Origin: Ligustrum vulgare
Lineage: Eukaryota; Streptophyta; Magnoliopsida; Lamiales; Oleaceae
NCBI GenBank assembly: GCA_963555705.1
Contig: OY743186.1
Span: forward strand, 39,791,241 to 39,855,240
DNA: 64,000 nt
Reading direction: 5' to 3'
Position numbers and translations under genes: made by a program. Below the pieces are notes generated by a model, which did not search any database, had not been told where the DNA came from, and was given only the letters and a program-made list of their open reading frames with translations. Positions 1 through 12,965 of this stretch are shown piece after piece; position 1 is the first letter of the stretch; every line of letters begins with the position of its first letter.

Positions 1-1070
1 TTCTTAAAAGGAGAATATTTTCTCTTATATCCAATCTATTAAAGGGACTTATTTATTTTTTATTTTTATTTTCCTGAAAGTTGGGGCTTGTTAACTTTTC
101 TTTAAGTATAGTTAATTCAACTTTTAAATTGATTTTTCACGGATTTTTCAAGCCAAAACACATCTCCAACCTTAGAAAATTAGGAAGATATAACCAAACA
201 ATTTTCAAATGGGACTTGTTAAGAATTAAAGCACGTAACTACGAACTAGTATGCGAACATTTAAATCATTCTCTCACAGCGCTGTTAGAAAATACAAAAT
301 TATCCTACAAAAAAATAAAAAATAAAAAAAAATCATACTGTGATTGAATCAATTTTGTCCAACTAATTGCACTAGCCTCAAAATGGCTATGGTTTAGTTA
401 AATTAAATTAAATTAATGAATACTCCTCTCCAAATGAATATATTTGCAAAATGATGAATGATAGTCACTATGGAACTTTGGTAGGCCATGATCCATAGCA
501 TGCTTTTGGACCAAATCATGTTCAATAACTGGCCTTGCCCGCTTTAAATCATATATACATACATTAGAGATAACTAGAAATTATGCTATTCCTGCGTATA
601 CAACATTGCGCCATGTTTGACACCAGGAAAATTTCTTTATACTATATATATATATATATATATATATTCAGAACTACTTAATCTACTTTATAATAAAAAT
701 TATGCATACATAGTGAAGTGAACCTCGGATGCTGCTACCCACTTTATTTTGGCATGATTAAGTGAAAGCTGTTTGAGATGAATATATGAACTTTTGATAC
801 TAGGTGAAGTCACTGATTTGTTCTTTTCCCAATGTTTGAAAATGTAAATTTATGTCACAAACAAAACATTATTAATTATGCAATATAATTTCGTTTAATG
901 ATAATGTTTGAAGATCACTTTGTACAGTATTTCGATTTTCAAAAGCAATAGCTTTTCTTGCAAATGTTAATGGACCTAACATATCTTTTGTTTATTGTGG
1001 TCCATGCCATGAAGGTACTGTCATACAAAATTGCGGTGTTTATGGCCACTTGGTGGACCAACCATAGTCA
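1..1070. other. AT-rich intergenic DNA
   Basis: No coding signal is recognisable. The short ORFs here have no family motifs and are rich in Lys/Asn from A-rich DNA. A short TA microsatellite is the only distinct structure. Confidence 0.6.
643..667. repeat. (TA)n microsatellite
   Basis: Uninterrupted alternating TA run of about 12 units within AT-rich DNA. Confidence 0.85.
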
Positions 1071-1375
1071 ATGGGCTTAGTTGATTATTACAAAGCTGAC
1101 AAATTACAATTTGGATTTGACAACTTTGTTCACACTATAAATTCCAAAGCATTTTGTCTTTGCAATACCAAGTTAGCTACAAATAATTACGGTGAGAAGC
1201 CTCAAACTTTGGCCCTACTAAGCCACGACGGATCGTTTGGAGACGATGTCGCATATTCTTGTTTCTCACACGGGACGGCTCTTCAGATCGCTTCATTGGC
1301 ATGAGGACTTGGTTGTCGCCCCACTATTTGATATATCTATTGCTCTCACTCCCCATCGTCCCCTATTTTAGTTTT

Positions 1376-1868
1376 TGGCATTCTCCATCAGTGGAACCAT
1401 ACAAGATCAATACCAATGGATGTGTCAAGGACGGTGATTCTAGTAACGAAGGCATCATCAGAGATCATGGAGGACACTGCATTAGGGCGTTCTCATCCTT
1501 TTACGGGAACTACCTTATTCTTGATGCTGAGTTGCGAACTATTCTTGGTGACATACTTCTAGCTCGTCGACTTGGCATTCCAGGCATTAGGGTCAAGGTT
1601 GACTCCGTTGTGGCCATTCATTGCATCACTAAGTGGGGGACAATGGACGATTCAGGGAATATTCGTCGGATTAGAGGCATTCTTCACTTCGATTGAGACA
1701 CTATCTTTCACATCTATCGTGAGGATAATCAGGAGCTGACTCACTCACAGCTAATGGTTAGGATCAACGATGCTAACAGGAGTACAAACCGCGTGATCTA
1801 CCTCGCCGACTCAGGGCACTTGTGTGGATTGACATATATGGACTACCCAGCTTCAAAGGCCTCTAATG
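1376..1868 (+). pseudogene. RNase H-like domain remnant of a LINE
   Basis: The translation has the order typical of the C-terminal RNase H domain of plant L1-type LINEs: a WHSPS entry, KINTNGCVK, GIIRDHGGHCIRAFSSFYGN, an AEL helix, and VKVDSVVAIHCIT. The frame stops at 1696. Recognisable family sequence then continues in broken frames to about 1868, through a stretch like DTIFHIYRE and a tail like the LINE 'ALV-DIYGLPS-KGL' end. Of the catalytic acidic residues, the first (normally NTDG) is Asn, while the Glu of AEL and the Asp of VDS remain. A T-rich tail follows to about 2040, as in a LINE 3' UTR. No target-site duplication was recognised. It could instead derive from one of the RNase H-like single-domain genes related to these elements, but it is broken either way. 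Confidence 0.7.
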
Positions 1869-2305
1869 TAGTTTGCATTTACATTCTTTTCATTGTACAA
1901 GGAGTAGTACTCCCTTATTTATTGCTAATAGTGTATCTACTTTTCACTTGTTGCACTATTGCTCTTTTGGAGGTTCTGTTTATGTTCCACTCCTTCCCTA
2001 TATTATATTTTTATGATATATATATATATATGGTTGGGGAATCTTGATCCCATCGACCTCCTTAGGTGGATTCTAAAACTCACCAAGGATGTGTGAGTGT
2101 CTTTGCTTAAAAAAAAAATCACAAAAAATTATGCAATAATCCCACAAGTGTGCAAACTCATACCTTTGGTGTGACTTTTGATGAATTGAGGGCTTGATTC
2201 CAATGCAATGCAATGTTGAAGACTTGTGTTGTGGATGATAAATCAACATTGAGTGATTTTGGAGGAGAAAAACGGTGTTATACATGTGTTAATTAATTCA
2301 AGATT

Positions 2306-2317
2306 CACTACAAGAAA
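2306..2317 (+). repeat. CACTA left terminal inverted repeat
   Basis: CACTACAAGAAA, an exact inverted match to the right end at 6901-6912. TSD att lies immediately outside. Confidence 0.93.
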
Positions 2318-2329
2318 TTTACTTTCCGC

Positions 2330-2870
2330 ATACAAAATAAATTTGTAGGGAAATGTTCTTATTCGTGGGTAAAAGTCTTCCCAGAAAAAAATAATTTGTA
2401 GGGAGGTTTGTGTGGCAAACATCAAGGGAATAGACATAAGCCGACAAATTTGGTACCTTTGTCTGCAAAGGTATGCGCCTAGGAACCCTTTCGCTACAAA
2501 AATCATTTGTCGTCTAAGATCTTTCCCAACGAAATGATTTGTATGCTAATGTTTATTTTACCTACGAAATATGTTTCATTGATTGAAGTTCGAGCCTACA
2601 AATCTTTTAGAGATAAATATTATTTGTCGTCTAATTTCTATCCCTACACAATTTTTTGTATTCTAATGTTAGATTGGACTACGAAATATGTTTGTAGGTA
2701 TAGAGTAAAATGATGTTGTAGGCTAAATCATAATTTTCCCCACAAATAATTGTTTGTATGGAAAGCACTTTGTAAGTTAATTTCTTGTCTACACACTTCT
2801 GTTTGCGGGGAAAGCTTATTTATAGGATAAAAATTTTATATGTTTCAACAATTATAGTATTTGTAGGGAA
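2330..2870. repeat. CACTA left subterminal repeat region
   Basis: Short words of the form TTGTAGGGA, TTTGTCGTCTAA and CTACAAAT recur many times in both orientations at roughly 20-60 bp spacing. This resembles the TNPA-binding subterminal repeats of CACTA elements. It ends near a poly(T) run at about 2882. Confidence 0.7.
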
Positions 2871-4412
2871 ACTTGAATCAATTTTTTTTTTTTTTTTTTA
2901 ATTTAAACGTAGTATTAAATATTGTTTGTTTATGCAAAATCATAACAATATGCAAAAAATAAATTAAATTAAAATTTCTAAACTAAACCAATATATTACT
3001 AACTGCGAATATTGTATCAAACTCCAAATAAAAACTCATTGTCACTGAATGTGATTGTAATAAACTTAAAAAGAGTTTAGCAAACATACTCTTTCGACAT
3101 CTACACAATAAAAATAACATAAATATCTATCCTCATAAATTAATTAAATATGCTACTCATCCTCATCAAAGTCCAACATCGGGATTGTCAACGGATATCT
3201 CCTCCAAATGAGTGTCTTTCGGAAGCTGTTGTTCCTCATCCTTTTGCAAGAGATATTCATCAACTTTGACAAGTATCTCATCCTGCAAGATATGATAGAT
3301 AAAAAAAAAAATAGATATATATAAATAGACATTCAGAAGATATATAACACTAATCAAGAAAAAAATAAAAGCACAAACGCAAAATTGAATATTTCTTACA
3401 TATTGAGTCTTAGCTATATTATACGTCCAAAACTCATTCTTGCCTACAAATCATTATATACTCTAAAAACACTGGGCTCAGTTTCCTAATTCTAAAATTT
3501 GTTATCTAAAAATAAAATTCCTAAACTCAAATTGTGTACCAACCAGATTTTCAAGTATTTCAAGACTAATCACTTTGATCAGCATCAAGCATTAAAAGTA
3601 ATACTATTGGTCATGGTAAGCAAAATCAATTTTTGACAAACATAATACATCATACATAGCTACATCTATATCTGAACATTTCTAAATGCAGTTTACATAA
3701 ATTAGACTTTAGTGCTCTGTATCTGTGCAAAGAGCAAGTTTTAAGATGTGCAGGAGTACTTTCTTTCAATTGCTCAAACATAAATATTACATAAGTTTCT
3801 AGTCAATTGTGGAGAACCAAACCAAAAACTCTCCTAAAAGGGGCATACGGCAAACTCAGGGAAGATTTAAATTTTAGATTATGTACAAGAAGATCCATGT
3901 GTTCTATAAAACTTTGGAAAATAAAAGAGAGAAGGGCATGGCATCACCCAACACATCTAAATTGAAAAATAAAAGAAGTGCTAGTAGGCTCAGGAAATCT
4001 AAGGAAAGAGAGAAGGGCATGGCATTACCCACCAGACTGAAGCGAGCATTCTCAAAATTTGACCGAGCATGATGAATCTCCTGAGGAAATTCCAGAAAAT
4101 ATCAAAATATGTATCATTGGGTACTACTTCACATACACAAAATGTGCTTTACATAATTATGTTACCTTAAGGATGTGCTGAGATAATTAACTTATCAACC
4201 ATAACTATCTTACTAACTTTTGGCTTACACACTCATCAAGTCACTTGGACAAAATTTCATAATTATCAAACTTAATCAAAGGATAAACCTGTCGAATAGT
4301 AGGGCAAGCATGAGGAGATAACAAAACCACCACAAGACTTTACAGAAAACATCAAAAGTAATATGAAGGTAAAGATTTTAACTTTTGTGCAGATTGAGAG
4401 AAGTATACTCAC

Positions 4413-4924
4413 AGAGCAATATTGAAGAATATAAGAAGCTCGTGTTTTGGAATAAAGTAGCTAGGGGAATTTTCTTTCCTTTGTAGTCGTAAAATAAAGA
4501 AAAATAACCAGCTGTAGTAGAGGCAGCAAGTAATACAATTGATAAAAACCCAACAATGGGATCATATTGACATTTGCAAATGAAAATGCCCTTCCCATTT
4601 AATGTAGTTCAAGATTCAGGCTGCAAAATTGAAGTGAGGATTGAACACAAATCAATTTACAAAGAAGAAGCTAATTATTCAAATGTAACCTATGTATCAA
4701 AAACAAACAGAGGCAATAATCAAGGAATTGAACACCAATACAAATACCAATAATACATTAAATTGATTAAGCACAATATAAAAACCAATAATAATTATGG
4801 AAATTATCATTTTAATAGAGATGTGAATACAAACCTTCTTATTTTCAACAATAACACCAAACATGAAGGATAGCAAACCAAATGTCTTTACTGTTAAAGA
4901 CATTTGTTTCACAGTAACCGCCAT
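4413..4924 (-). pseudogene. Captured DUF1218 membrane-protein gene fragment (two exons)
   Basis: Reverse-strand exon 1 (4924-4835) encodes 30 residues starting MAVTVKQMSL and ending GVIVENKK. This matches the conserved start of the plant DUF1218 family (four-helix membrane proteins, the group that includes VCC/DEAL). A GT donor follows at 4834. After an intron with an AG acceptor before 4620, exon 2 (4620-4413) encodes a segment with GKGIFICKC, YDPIVGFLSI, LLAASTTAGYFSLFYDYKGK and FFNIAL, again family landmarks in the right order, and ends at a GTGAGTAT donor. An in-frame TGA lies near the start of exon 2, where the family usually has Gly. The remaining exons were not recognised downstream. 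Both exons are inside the CACTA element, and intron retention implies capture at the DNA level. Confidence 0.78.
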
Positions 4925-5149
4925 TGCTTCTTCAAATTTCAAGTTACCTGTATTTTGTTTCCAATGTGAAAAACCATGAAAAGTTAAGAATGAACCAGCA
5001 AAAAAGTAATAAAATTTTGTAATATATTAAAAATTGAAAACCCTCTTTTCCTTCTTTTGCAGTCGATGAAATGAAACTTAAAATTGGGGAAAAAGGGGCC
5101 TTTATCAAAATCAATTCACAACCTTAGAATTAAATCAATTAGCAGGACT

Positions 5150-5490
5150 AAGAATCTCTAGAAGCACTATACATACCAAACAGAAACATAATCATCCATT
5201 GGTGATCGTAGAACCTCTTAAAGAATCATTAGGACAAGGGTTTAAAATATAGTATAAATGTAAAAAGAAATCATAATAAACAACCATGAACTTAATGTAG
5301 GTTTTTAAGTGAAAAACCCATTCACATTTTACCCAAAAAAACAAAAATAAACCTCTAAAAACCCAACACAGAAAAAAAAACAAAAGATTATACCACAGTT
5401 CGAAATAAGGTTTCCAATTTTTGTAAAAATTGAGCCTGACCATTCTTCGAATCTCCAGAAGCACTGTATATACCAAACAGAAACATAATC
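5150..5490. repeat. Short direct repeat inside the CACTA interior
   Basis: About 40 bp around 5152-5190 (AGAAGCACTATACATACCAA and following) recurs with few changes at 5447-5490, a spacing near 295 bp. It may mark a local duplication within captured DNA. I cannot assign a function. Confidence 0.5.
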
Positions 5491-5663
5491 AGCCGGTGCC
5501 AGACTACCTCTCGTGACTGTGTGCGGGGGTCATTGTCCGTGTGTGTGTGTCGTGTGGCTGCGTGACTGTGAGGAACGAGGGAAAGGAGGTGCCTTACCGT
5601 TGTGGTTGTGGCGCCGGTGAGAATAGAGAAGGAGCCGTGTTTTGGGGCTGCCGATTGAGAAGT

Positions 5664-5664
<1 letters not shown>

Positions 5665-5732
<68 letters not shown>
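5665..5732. repeat. (GA)34 microsatellite
   Basis: Perfect GA dinucleotide run of 68 bp inside the CACTA element. It makes long ORFs of poly(Arg-Glu) on + and poly(Ser-Leu) on -, which are not genes. Confidence 0.95.
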
Positions 5733-5737
<5 letters not shown>

Positions 5738-5929
5738 CCGGAGTGAAAACACAAAATGTGTTTTTCTGAGCGATGAGGGTGAGGAGTATCAAGGTATGGG
5801 TTTTGGACTTTTGTTAGGTATGGGTCACGTATATGAGTCGGTTTCAAAGCTACTTATTTACGTTGGTTCTTTTTAAAAATCGACACATAAAATTCAAAAA
5901 AATTTACAAAATTACTACCGCATTTTTAT

Positions 5930-6890
5930 ATGCGTCGGTTTTCTTGAAAAGAGATTTACATTTGTTATTTTTTTGGGTAAATTTGTACTAGTGTTCCTCT
6001 TCGATAGTGAGAAATATTGAGACGTGATAAGTCGAGTGGAGGGAAGGTGGGAAATGTGATAATAAATCTTGGATGGACGGCTTCATATTCTAGGGCAAAG
6101 TTGAGTGGAGGAACGGAAACGTGATAAGTTTTTACTTTTAGAAGGAAACTTTTAATTTATTTTTTTCCTAAAATTTAGATTAAATTTATATTCTTTTTTT
6201 AATTATTTTTTCCTATTAAAATAAATTTTTTAGGGAAATTAAAAAAAAACGCGGATTTTTCTTTAATTATTAGCCTAAAATAGGTCATTTTTTGTCGGCA
6301 AAAAATATATCTTATGCCACGATTTTTTCGCATGAAAAATATACATGTTTGTAGTCACAAAGTCCTCTAATCTTGAAATTTTTGGAGTGAAATGTTAGCC
6401 CTACGAATCCTTGTTTTGCGGGGAAAAGTGATTCCCCAACGAAAACCTCTATGACCTGATAGGAAAGGCCAATCCCTGCTTCGAAGCGACAATCTTATTA
6501 GTATAAATAGCAATAAATCAATGAATAAATTTTAAAAATATCTAAGTAAAATAATTCTACAAAATATCAAATTTGTAGGGTAAAATGAACTCACGTTATG
6601 AATTAAAAATTGTCTTCTAAAATTTTGGAGGCAAAATTATATTCCAACGAAAATTATTTTTGTGAAAAAAATTTAACTCCGCCTACAAATCTCATTTTAT
6701 AGGCAGAATTTCGTAAGCTAAAGTATGCATATTTTTGGAGCCAATGTTTTACACATACAAAATCTTATTTTGTGGGAAAAAATAATCTTTACCTACAAAT
6801 CTCATTTTTTAGGCGGAATTTCGTAGGCTAAGTTACATATTTTTGGAGCCAATTTTTTCCACTTATTTTGTATGCGCATTATTTGTAGGA
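5930..6890. repeat. CACTA right subterminal repeat region
   Basis: The same short words recur (CCTACAAATCTCATTTT twice at about 6680 and 6795, TTTGTAGG, GCGGGGAAA). The block pairs with the left subterminal region and supports a single element. Confidence 0.7.
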
Positions 6891-6900
6891 AAAGCAAAAT

Positions 6901-6912
6901 TTTCTTGTAGTG
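6901..6912 (-). repeat. CACTA right terminal inverted repeat
   Basis: TTTCTTGTAGTG, inverted copy of the left end; TSD att at 6913-6915. Confidence 0.93.
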
Positions 6913-6915
6913 ATT

Positions 6916-7659
6916 GGAGAGAAAAATTCAAATAAAAAAGCATTAGAAACATCAATCAAGTTTTAATTTACACGAACTTCTTAAGATAATATTATCTATA
7001 AGATTTCCACATCGCATTGTGTTGCTTCAACACAAAAATGTGGAATAGAGATGGAAAGGTTGGTATTTATAGGGCCTTTTTTTCCCCCTTATATTCTTGT
7101 AACTTTTGAATTATGGATTTATGGAGATGGGTTTAGGCTAGAATGTGGTATGTTTTGAATTGTAATAATAGGTGAAAATTTTTGGATTCAATCATATAAC
7201 TCAAAGTTCTGATACCCCTTAGAATTGACAACAAACACAAGATGTTAAATTTAATGTCATAATGAATTTTTCTTCGAGTTTATGTAAATATTTTTGAATG
7301 AATCCTTTATATTCATGTTATACATCATATATTCATCATTCATTCATGTTTTATGCTTGGTTAATGCATAGAACTCGAAGTTGACATCATTGCACCTCAC
7401 TGCAAGCACCACAGTACCATTGTACCAAAAATCTGCCTCATATCACCTACTTCACCATGTCTTATCCTGACCCAAACGAACCCCGATTGTTATGAATTTT
7501 TATTATGTTGTAGACCATGTCAAATACTTTCATATTCCAGACATGTCTCGAGAAAATTTCAATTTTTCGAGGCAATGTTAATGAGATCATATTTCTAAAC
7601 CCGGGAAGTACTTGAACCCATCTTCTATGTATTATGTTTATTTCTTATATCTATTTTCG
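6916..7659. other. Intergenic DNA
   Basis: AT-rich sequence outside the CACTA element with no recognisable coding or element motif. Confidence 0.5.
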
Positions 7660-9840
7660 CATACATTGAGGAAAATGTAATCTTCTAAGTTTGGGGGTGG
7701 ATATCTCATTCATTTGCTGTTATACAAGCTCAATCATTCGATTTTTGGATATTAATAAAAAATGTTGATTTGTTTGCTGCCTATGACATTGTTCAAATTA
7801 AATATTTTGCTTTAGTTAGAATAATGGACAATATTTGGATTTGTTTTTTCATTAACTTCTTATCCATGTTTGATTGTACGACTTTGAGCATATAGCTATT
7901 GTCGAATTATTACTTGGGTGAGAATATGCTTGAAACATGTGGGATAATTTTGATGCAATTGGACATAAGATTAAATATACAATCCCTAACCTTAAGTTGA
8001 CATATCCTGACCCTAATATTAGAACCAAATGTGCTAAAGAGCAGTTTGGGGGTGGCAGAATAGGGATGCATAAACTTTTGAGGGTTCGAAGTTCTTGAAA
8101 TATGTCTTTGGTTGAAAAGGATTTAGTCAACAAGTCTAAATCAGCACTAGTAACATAAAATTAGTCTTATTCTTCTCTTGGTAGCATTTTTTACTCGAGT
8201 AATTAAGCTTTTAATGGTGTTAAAATCTGATACCCTAAATTCAACTGAGTTGGGAGTTATCATCCTAAAGCTTGTTACACGGGTCAATTAGAAAGCTTAA
8301 GGGAGAGAAGACTCATACATAAGATACAAACCATCTTTTACTATTCTTTGTAACCTTAGTAACTCGGGTAACTAAGTATTTAAGGGTTCTCAGAACCTAA
8401 TGCCCTAAAATCATCTAACTTGGGAGTCAACGACCTAAAGTTCGCTACATGAGTCACTTATAAAAAAAAATAAGAAAAATATTGCACAAAAGATGAGAAA
8501 AAGAAAGAAAGAAAGAAATAAAGTGCTTGGTACAAAATTTGAGACCGGAACTTTAGAGACTGAGGGTGTAGATTAGGGAACTGATTACCATCGATTTTTT
8601 TTATGCATACTTGTCTAATTCTTACTGCCTTCTGTGAAAAAAAAAAAAAGAAATAACCAATTTTTAAAAACCAGAATAGAGGGAATATCGATATTTGAGA
8701 TAAGAGCATAAGGCTGTGATCATCCATGAGAGATGCGAGAAAAATAAATAGAAAATAGTGGTTTGACCACATGGGATTCGGTTTTTACCGTATTAATAAC
8801 CTTGCTATGTTGAGTATGTTTCCATCTAAGTATATGTTTAACTTTAGCTATTCATTCACACACACACACACACAAGCATTGGATAGGTAAAAATAATTTT
8901 TGAAGTGTTGTTCATCTTTCTTTTCTAAAGTGTAATTTCTGATTTGAACTTGAGGTATAGCAAGCAAATTGACACTTGACAAAAATATTTGTTATTTTTG
9001 TGTCATAGATTAGTATTGCTTTGTTCAGGATGAATAATAATTCTTAGCTTAAATTAAGATTTTATATTATCGTTTTAGAATAAATGTTATTCATTTCGTT
9101 GTATTTTGTTTATATTTCAGAAATAATCTCAAAAGCGAAAGAATGAAGTGAATAACGAGCAAATTGGATAACAAATGAGCTATAAAGAATACATATGGGA
9201 ATTGCACGAAGTCATTTGAGGCAAAGAAGAGCTCACTGGAGAAATCAAAAGTTTAGGGACTAAATTGCTCCAATTGAAAGATGAAGGACCTGAGATGCAA
9301 TTAAACTAAGAGGACCAAATTGTAGAAAATAAAAGATGGAAATTGCATGGAAGAACTACAACCAAGCGATCACTAGATTTCAAAGGGCGCAGTCGCACGA
9401 GCTATTCAGAAATAGGCAGAACAATTGGCCTACACAATCGCGCGCTTCTCCGACTGGACTGCAGTTGTGCATTTAAACACGGATTTTTACCTAATCTTAT
9501 CCTAATTAAACTTGAATTCACCTAAACCTATATACACCAGATGTCTTGCACGTTTTTTGGGTTCCCAAATCTTTGAAAATATACCAAAATGCTGTCAAAA
9601 TATTGAGAGATCAATTGGCAAATGATTCAAGATAGAAAAATCTTCTACAACATGATGAACCGAGTGATGAACTCCAATTATTCTTGTTGTGAATTGTCTT
9701 CAATTATGTTTCTATGATAGATTTTTACGTTAGAATTGTGATGAAACTTTACATTTCGAATTTCAAGTTTTGATTTACTTTTAATTAATGCAATTTGTGG
9801 GTTTGAGCAATTATTTCCGTATTTCTTGTTTCTACAATTT
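7660..9840 (+). mobile_element. Decayed Ty3/gypsy 3' region and LTR (Athila/Tat-like)
   Basis: The stretch CATTGAGGAAAATGT followed by CTAAGTTTGGGGGTGG at 7665-7700 resembles the non-coding landmark after pol in Athila/Tat-type elements. A comparable landmark lies at 24615-24650 in the element below. Purine-rich spacer follows (8460-8650). LTR-like sequence starts near 9000-9060 and includes GTTTATATTTCAGAAATAA, which is also found on the reverse strand at about 52500. No open gag or pol remains and no boundaries or TSD could be set. The ORF at 9343-9525 is LTR sequence, not a gene. Confidence 0.5.
8180..8460 (+). repeat. Two-copy direct repeat, about 175 bp
   Basis: The phrase 'CTCGAGTAATTAAG ... 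GATACCCTAAATTCA ... TTGGGAGT ... CTAAAGCTTGTTACACG' at about 8190-8290 recurs diverged at about 8350-8455. It lies in the non-coding part of the decayed gypsy element. Confidence 0.55.
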
Positions 9841-9874
9841 TCTAGCTAATTATTGTATGAATAGTGATGATTTT

Positions 9875-10060
9875 GCCCCTGTTTGACCCCTATTTTTTCA
9901 TAATCAAATTTATTCAACACTCAATCTCAACAATCCATCTTAGTCAAGCCTACTATTTTTTACTTTTCAAACAGTTTTTAACCACACTTTTTTTCAAAAA
10001 TATTATTCAAAACCACATTGTTCACAAACTTTTTCCATAAAATGGGGCTCAAACAAGGGC
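9875..10060. mobile_element. MITE, 186 bp
   Basis: Begins GCCCCTGTTTGACCCCTATT and ends with the inverted AAATGGGGCTCAAACAAGGGC-type sequence, giving about 22-bp TIRs with two mismatches. Related copies lie at 17259 (left part only) and 39704-39886. No clear TSD. Confidence 0.65.
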
Positions 10061-10915
10061 TTCTTAAGTTCGAAAGATAAGGAATTCATTAGACACATTT
10101 AATTGCCATATCGATATGAAATAGAAATATACCCATATACTTTATGTTATCTTCCAAAGTGTTCATAAAACGTTAATACTTTTCTAGATGTTTGAATTTT
10201 TCATAGAAACATAATCGAGTCACATATAGGAAAATATTTTAATTCAGCATTTGAAAGAGGATTTTAATAAAAATAGGAACATTGATATTCAAAATTTCAT
10301 AAATTGTAGTTAAACGTTTAAATTAAGACATGAATGATGGAAGTAAAGTGGATTCTCAATTCTATCATGTTTTTCTCATTGTTTTAATTATTCAAATTTG
10401 ATTATTTTCATTCATTAGTCAATTTAAAAATTCAAACTCAATTTGATTTTCTAGTTCCAGTTAAGGTTTTTGATTTAAAATAATAAGTTTGCTCAATCCT
10501 AGTTTTACTATCTAACAGCCTACAATTAAAACCACCCTGCATAGTCCCACTCAAAAGAAATGAAAAGGAAAACTAAACAGAGTAGTGTTGGGATTTTGTT
10601 GGGTGGGAAGGGGGTAAGGGATGAGGAAAACTAACATAGTGTTGTTGGGATTTTGTTTGCATAGACCATTAGTTAAGGAATAATCTCAACATCTGGTCTT
10701 ATATCTTGTTGGACAACTTCATCCTTAGCAACCAAATATTTAGCATTTTGGCCTTCTTATAATGTTCCAAAATTTTATTACCTTTCTACTTTTCAAACCT
10801 CTAATTCACTAATTTCTAGTTCCAATATTCAAGATTCACAACATCAAACTCAAATAAATATTCAAAAGGGGAATACCTACATTTAACCTCCCCTCAATAA
10901 TACTTTGGCAAATAC
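10061..10915. other. AT-rich intergenic DNA
   Basis: No coding or element motif recognised. A short duplicated phrase with GTTGGGATTTTGTT lies near 10585 and 10645. Confidence 0.5.
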
Positions 10916-12540
10916 GCTTTGACCAAAAATATACATTTAAAATTAAATAACAGAAAAAAGTAATAGCTAAATGACTTAAATGTCCTCATATCATTAACAA
11001 CATATTTTCTCTTGTCATTCTCATCTTCAAGATATTCATGTTCATTCTTTCCCTTTCTTCTTCAACGGCTTTTTAACTTTATTTTCTCTATTTCTCTTCC
11101 TCTATATCTTTTTTGAATGATAAATCTTTGGAAATGAAAATCTTGCAATATTAGAATCATTATGCACAAGAACCCAAAATCTCACATTCAATGGTGATTT
11201 TTCCCACTTCATATTAACAAGGTAATTTATAAATTCTATTTTTTGAACAATATTGATTGTTGGGCGAAAATTTCTTGATTTTTTGATGTAGATGAAGATG
11301 AGTTATGTATAGTTTGAATGTTGAAATTTAGGTTAGAGTATAGATAATTTATTTAAAATTCATATTTACATATAAAGTGTGATGAAATGAGTAATGCTCT
11401 GATGAAATGACTCAAAGGGATGAGTTTGCTGAAAATAATTATGTTACTGGACACATAACGGCACCATGCCGTTCCAGTTATACCATAACGTCATTTTGCA
11501 GTTATGAGTCTAAGAGCTTTCAATTGCATTCTCGATCGGTTGCACACACCTAGAATGTTAGATACACAATATTTAGCTGTTTTGAGACTTGAAATATTCA
11601 AAATATATATATAAAATTTTGTAACGGCATGCATGACATTATATATTATTTGTATGTTATTATAGTTAAATTATTGTTGGGTGTTTTAATTATGGTTTAA
11701 AATGTAATGTATCAAATATGGAGTGTCCAACAAAACTGCATAATTTCATAATAGTAATTAAACATGTTTTACTTTCTTAACCATAGAGAAATTTAATGTT
11801 TATATTTGAAAACATGTTTTATGGGCATGCCTGTAAATGAATTTTTGTGGACATTTTATATGGATGAGTCTTGTGGGCATTTTTTTTTTTATCGAAATAG
11901 CACTTAAGTTCTTGTAGTCGTCTCATAACGCCACCAATGTCATTATGAGTCAAAAGCATTCAAAATGGTTCTAAAATGTCACATTAACTATTTAGCATTA
12001 AGTCATTCTAGTTATACCATAACCTCACCTATAATAATTGGGAATATTTTTTGTATTCTTGTTTGTGAACGCGTTTTATGTTTATATACTAACAAATATT
12101 TTATTATCATTGTTAATACCTCTCAATTGCTTAGCAGTTTCGAATGTGGACTTGCATATTGTTCAACCTAAGCATATGCTAATATGGAGATAGAAAGTGG
12201 CGGCTAAGACTTTTAGAGGAGAATTTGATTGAATTTCATTTGATTATTATGTATTATTGGAATTTGACGTGTAAAGTTGTTGTGTACACACTATTATTCG
12301 GTAGGTAATGTGAATGGTTAATGTTTTAATTTTATGATTTATTATTGTTTAGGTTTTTTGTTATGTTAAGGTGTTTACTATAACATCATACATGCCGTTA
12401 TAACTTTACTTTTATTAGATTTTGAGATGTGAAGTTGATTAATGTGAATGGTTAATGTGTTTAGTTTTAAACAAAATGTTTTTGTTCAGCACGTAATGTG
12501 TTCAGTTTATAAATTTGGTATTGTATAGGTTTCTTCCTCA

Positions 12541-12800
12541 AGTATATAGTTATACAAGATCGGGAAGCTTGTCGTTATGCCTACGAATGCTATCGGACAT
12601 GTTCTAAGTTATGCAATAATGAAACTTATGAATTTTTGGATGTGGAGATGTGGTTTGGGCGTGAAGGAATAGATGAATGCTTAAGTATAATCTATAACTG
12701 CATTCTTGCTGTTATAGTGATCCCAAAGCAGCAAGCTTACTGATATGCCTACGAATTGCAGTCGGACAAGTTCTAAGATATGAAATTTTATTTATCACTG
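12541..12800 (+). repeat. Two diverged copies of the MULE-derivative repeat
   Basis: GTTATGCCTACGAATGC...CGGACATGTTCTAAG at about 12572 recurs at about 12737, a spacing near 165 bp. This leads into the regular 168-bp array. Confidence 0.6.
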
Positions 12801-12965
12801 AATTTTCATTTGATTCTTATGTATTGTATTTTAATATATAAAGTTTCGTGTATGCATTATTATTCAGTAGGTAATGTGAAAGGTTAATATGTTAAGTTTA
12901 TAATTGGTTATTGTTCAAATTTTTGTTATTTTAATATGTTTACTATAGCAGCTACTTGTCGTTCG

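Larger units (their letters stand above)
2306..6912. mobile_element. CACTA (En/Spm) transposon, complete, non-autonomous
   Basis: The element begins CACTACAAGAAA at 2306 and ends with its exact inverted copy TTTCTTGTAGTG at 6912. It is flanked by the 3-bp duplication att (2303-2305 and 6913-6915), the size used by CACTA elements. The word GCATACAAAATAA recurs inverted just inside both ends. Both subterminal regions are crowded with short words such as TTGTAGGG and CCTACAAAT, the arrangement bound by TNPA-type proteins in this superfamily. No TNPD/transposase domain is recognisable in the 4.6 kb, so it should depend on an autonomous relative. The interior holds a captured DUF1218 gene fragment, a GA microsatellite and otherwise unassigned sequence. 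Among that is a reverse-strand acidic tail around 3166-3270 that I cannot assign. Confidence 0.9.

Noticed and set aside
3881..4072. Basic 63-codon ORF inside the CACTA element
   Set aside because: Made by an approximate 80-bp duplication (AGAGAGAAGGGCATGGCAT twice); no supporting motif.
5388..5876. Long frames over the GA run on both strands (poly Ser-Leu and poly Arg-Glu)
   Set aside because: They are produced by the dinucleotide repeat; flanking residues show no protein family.
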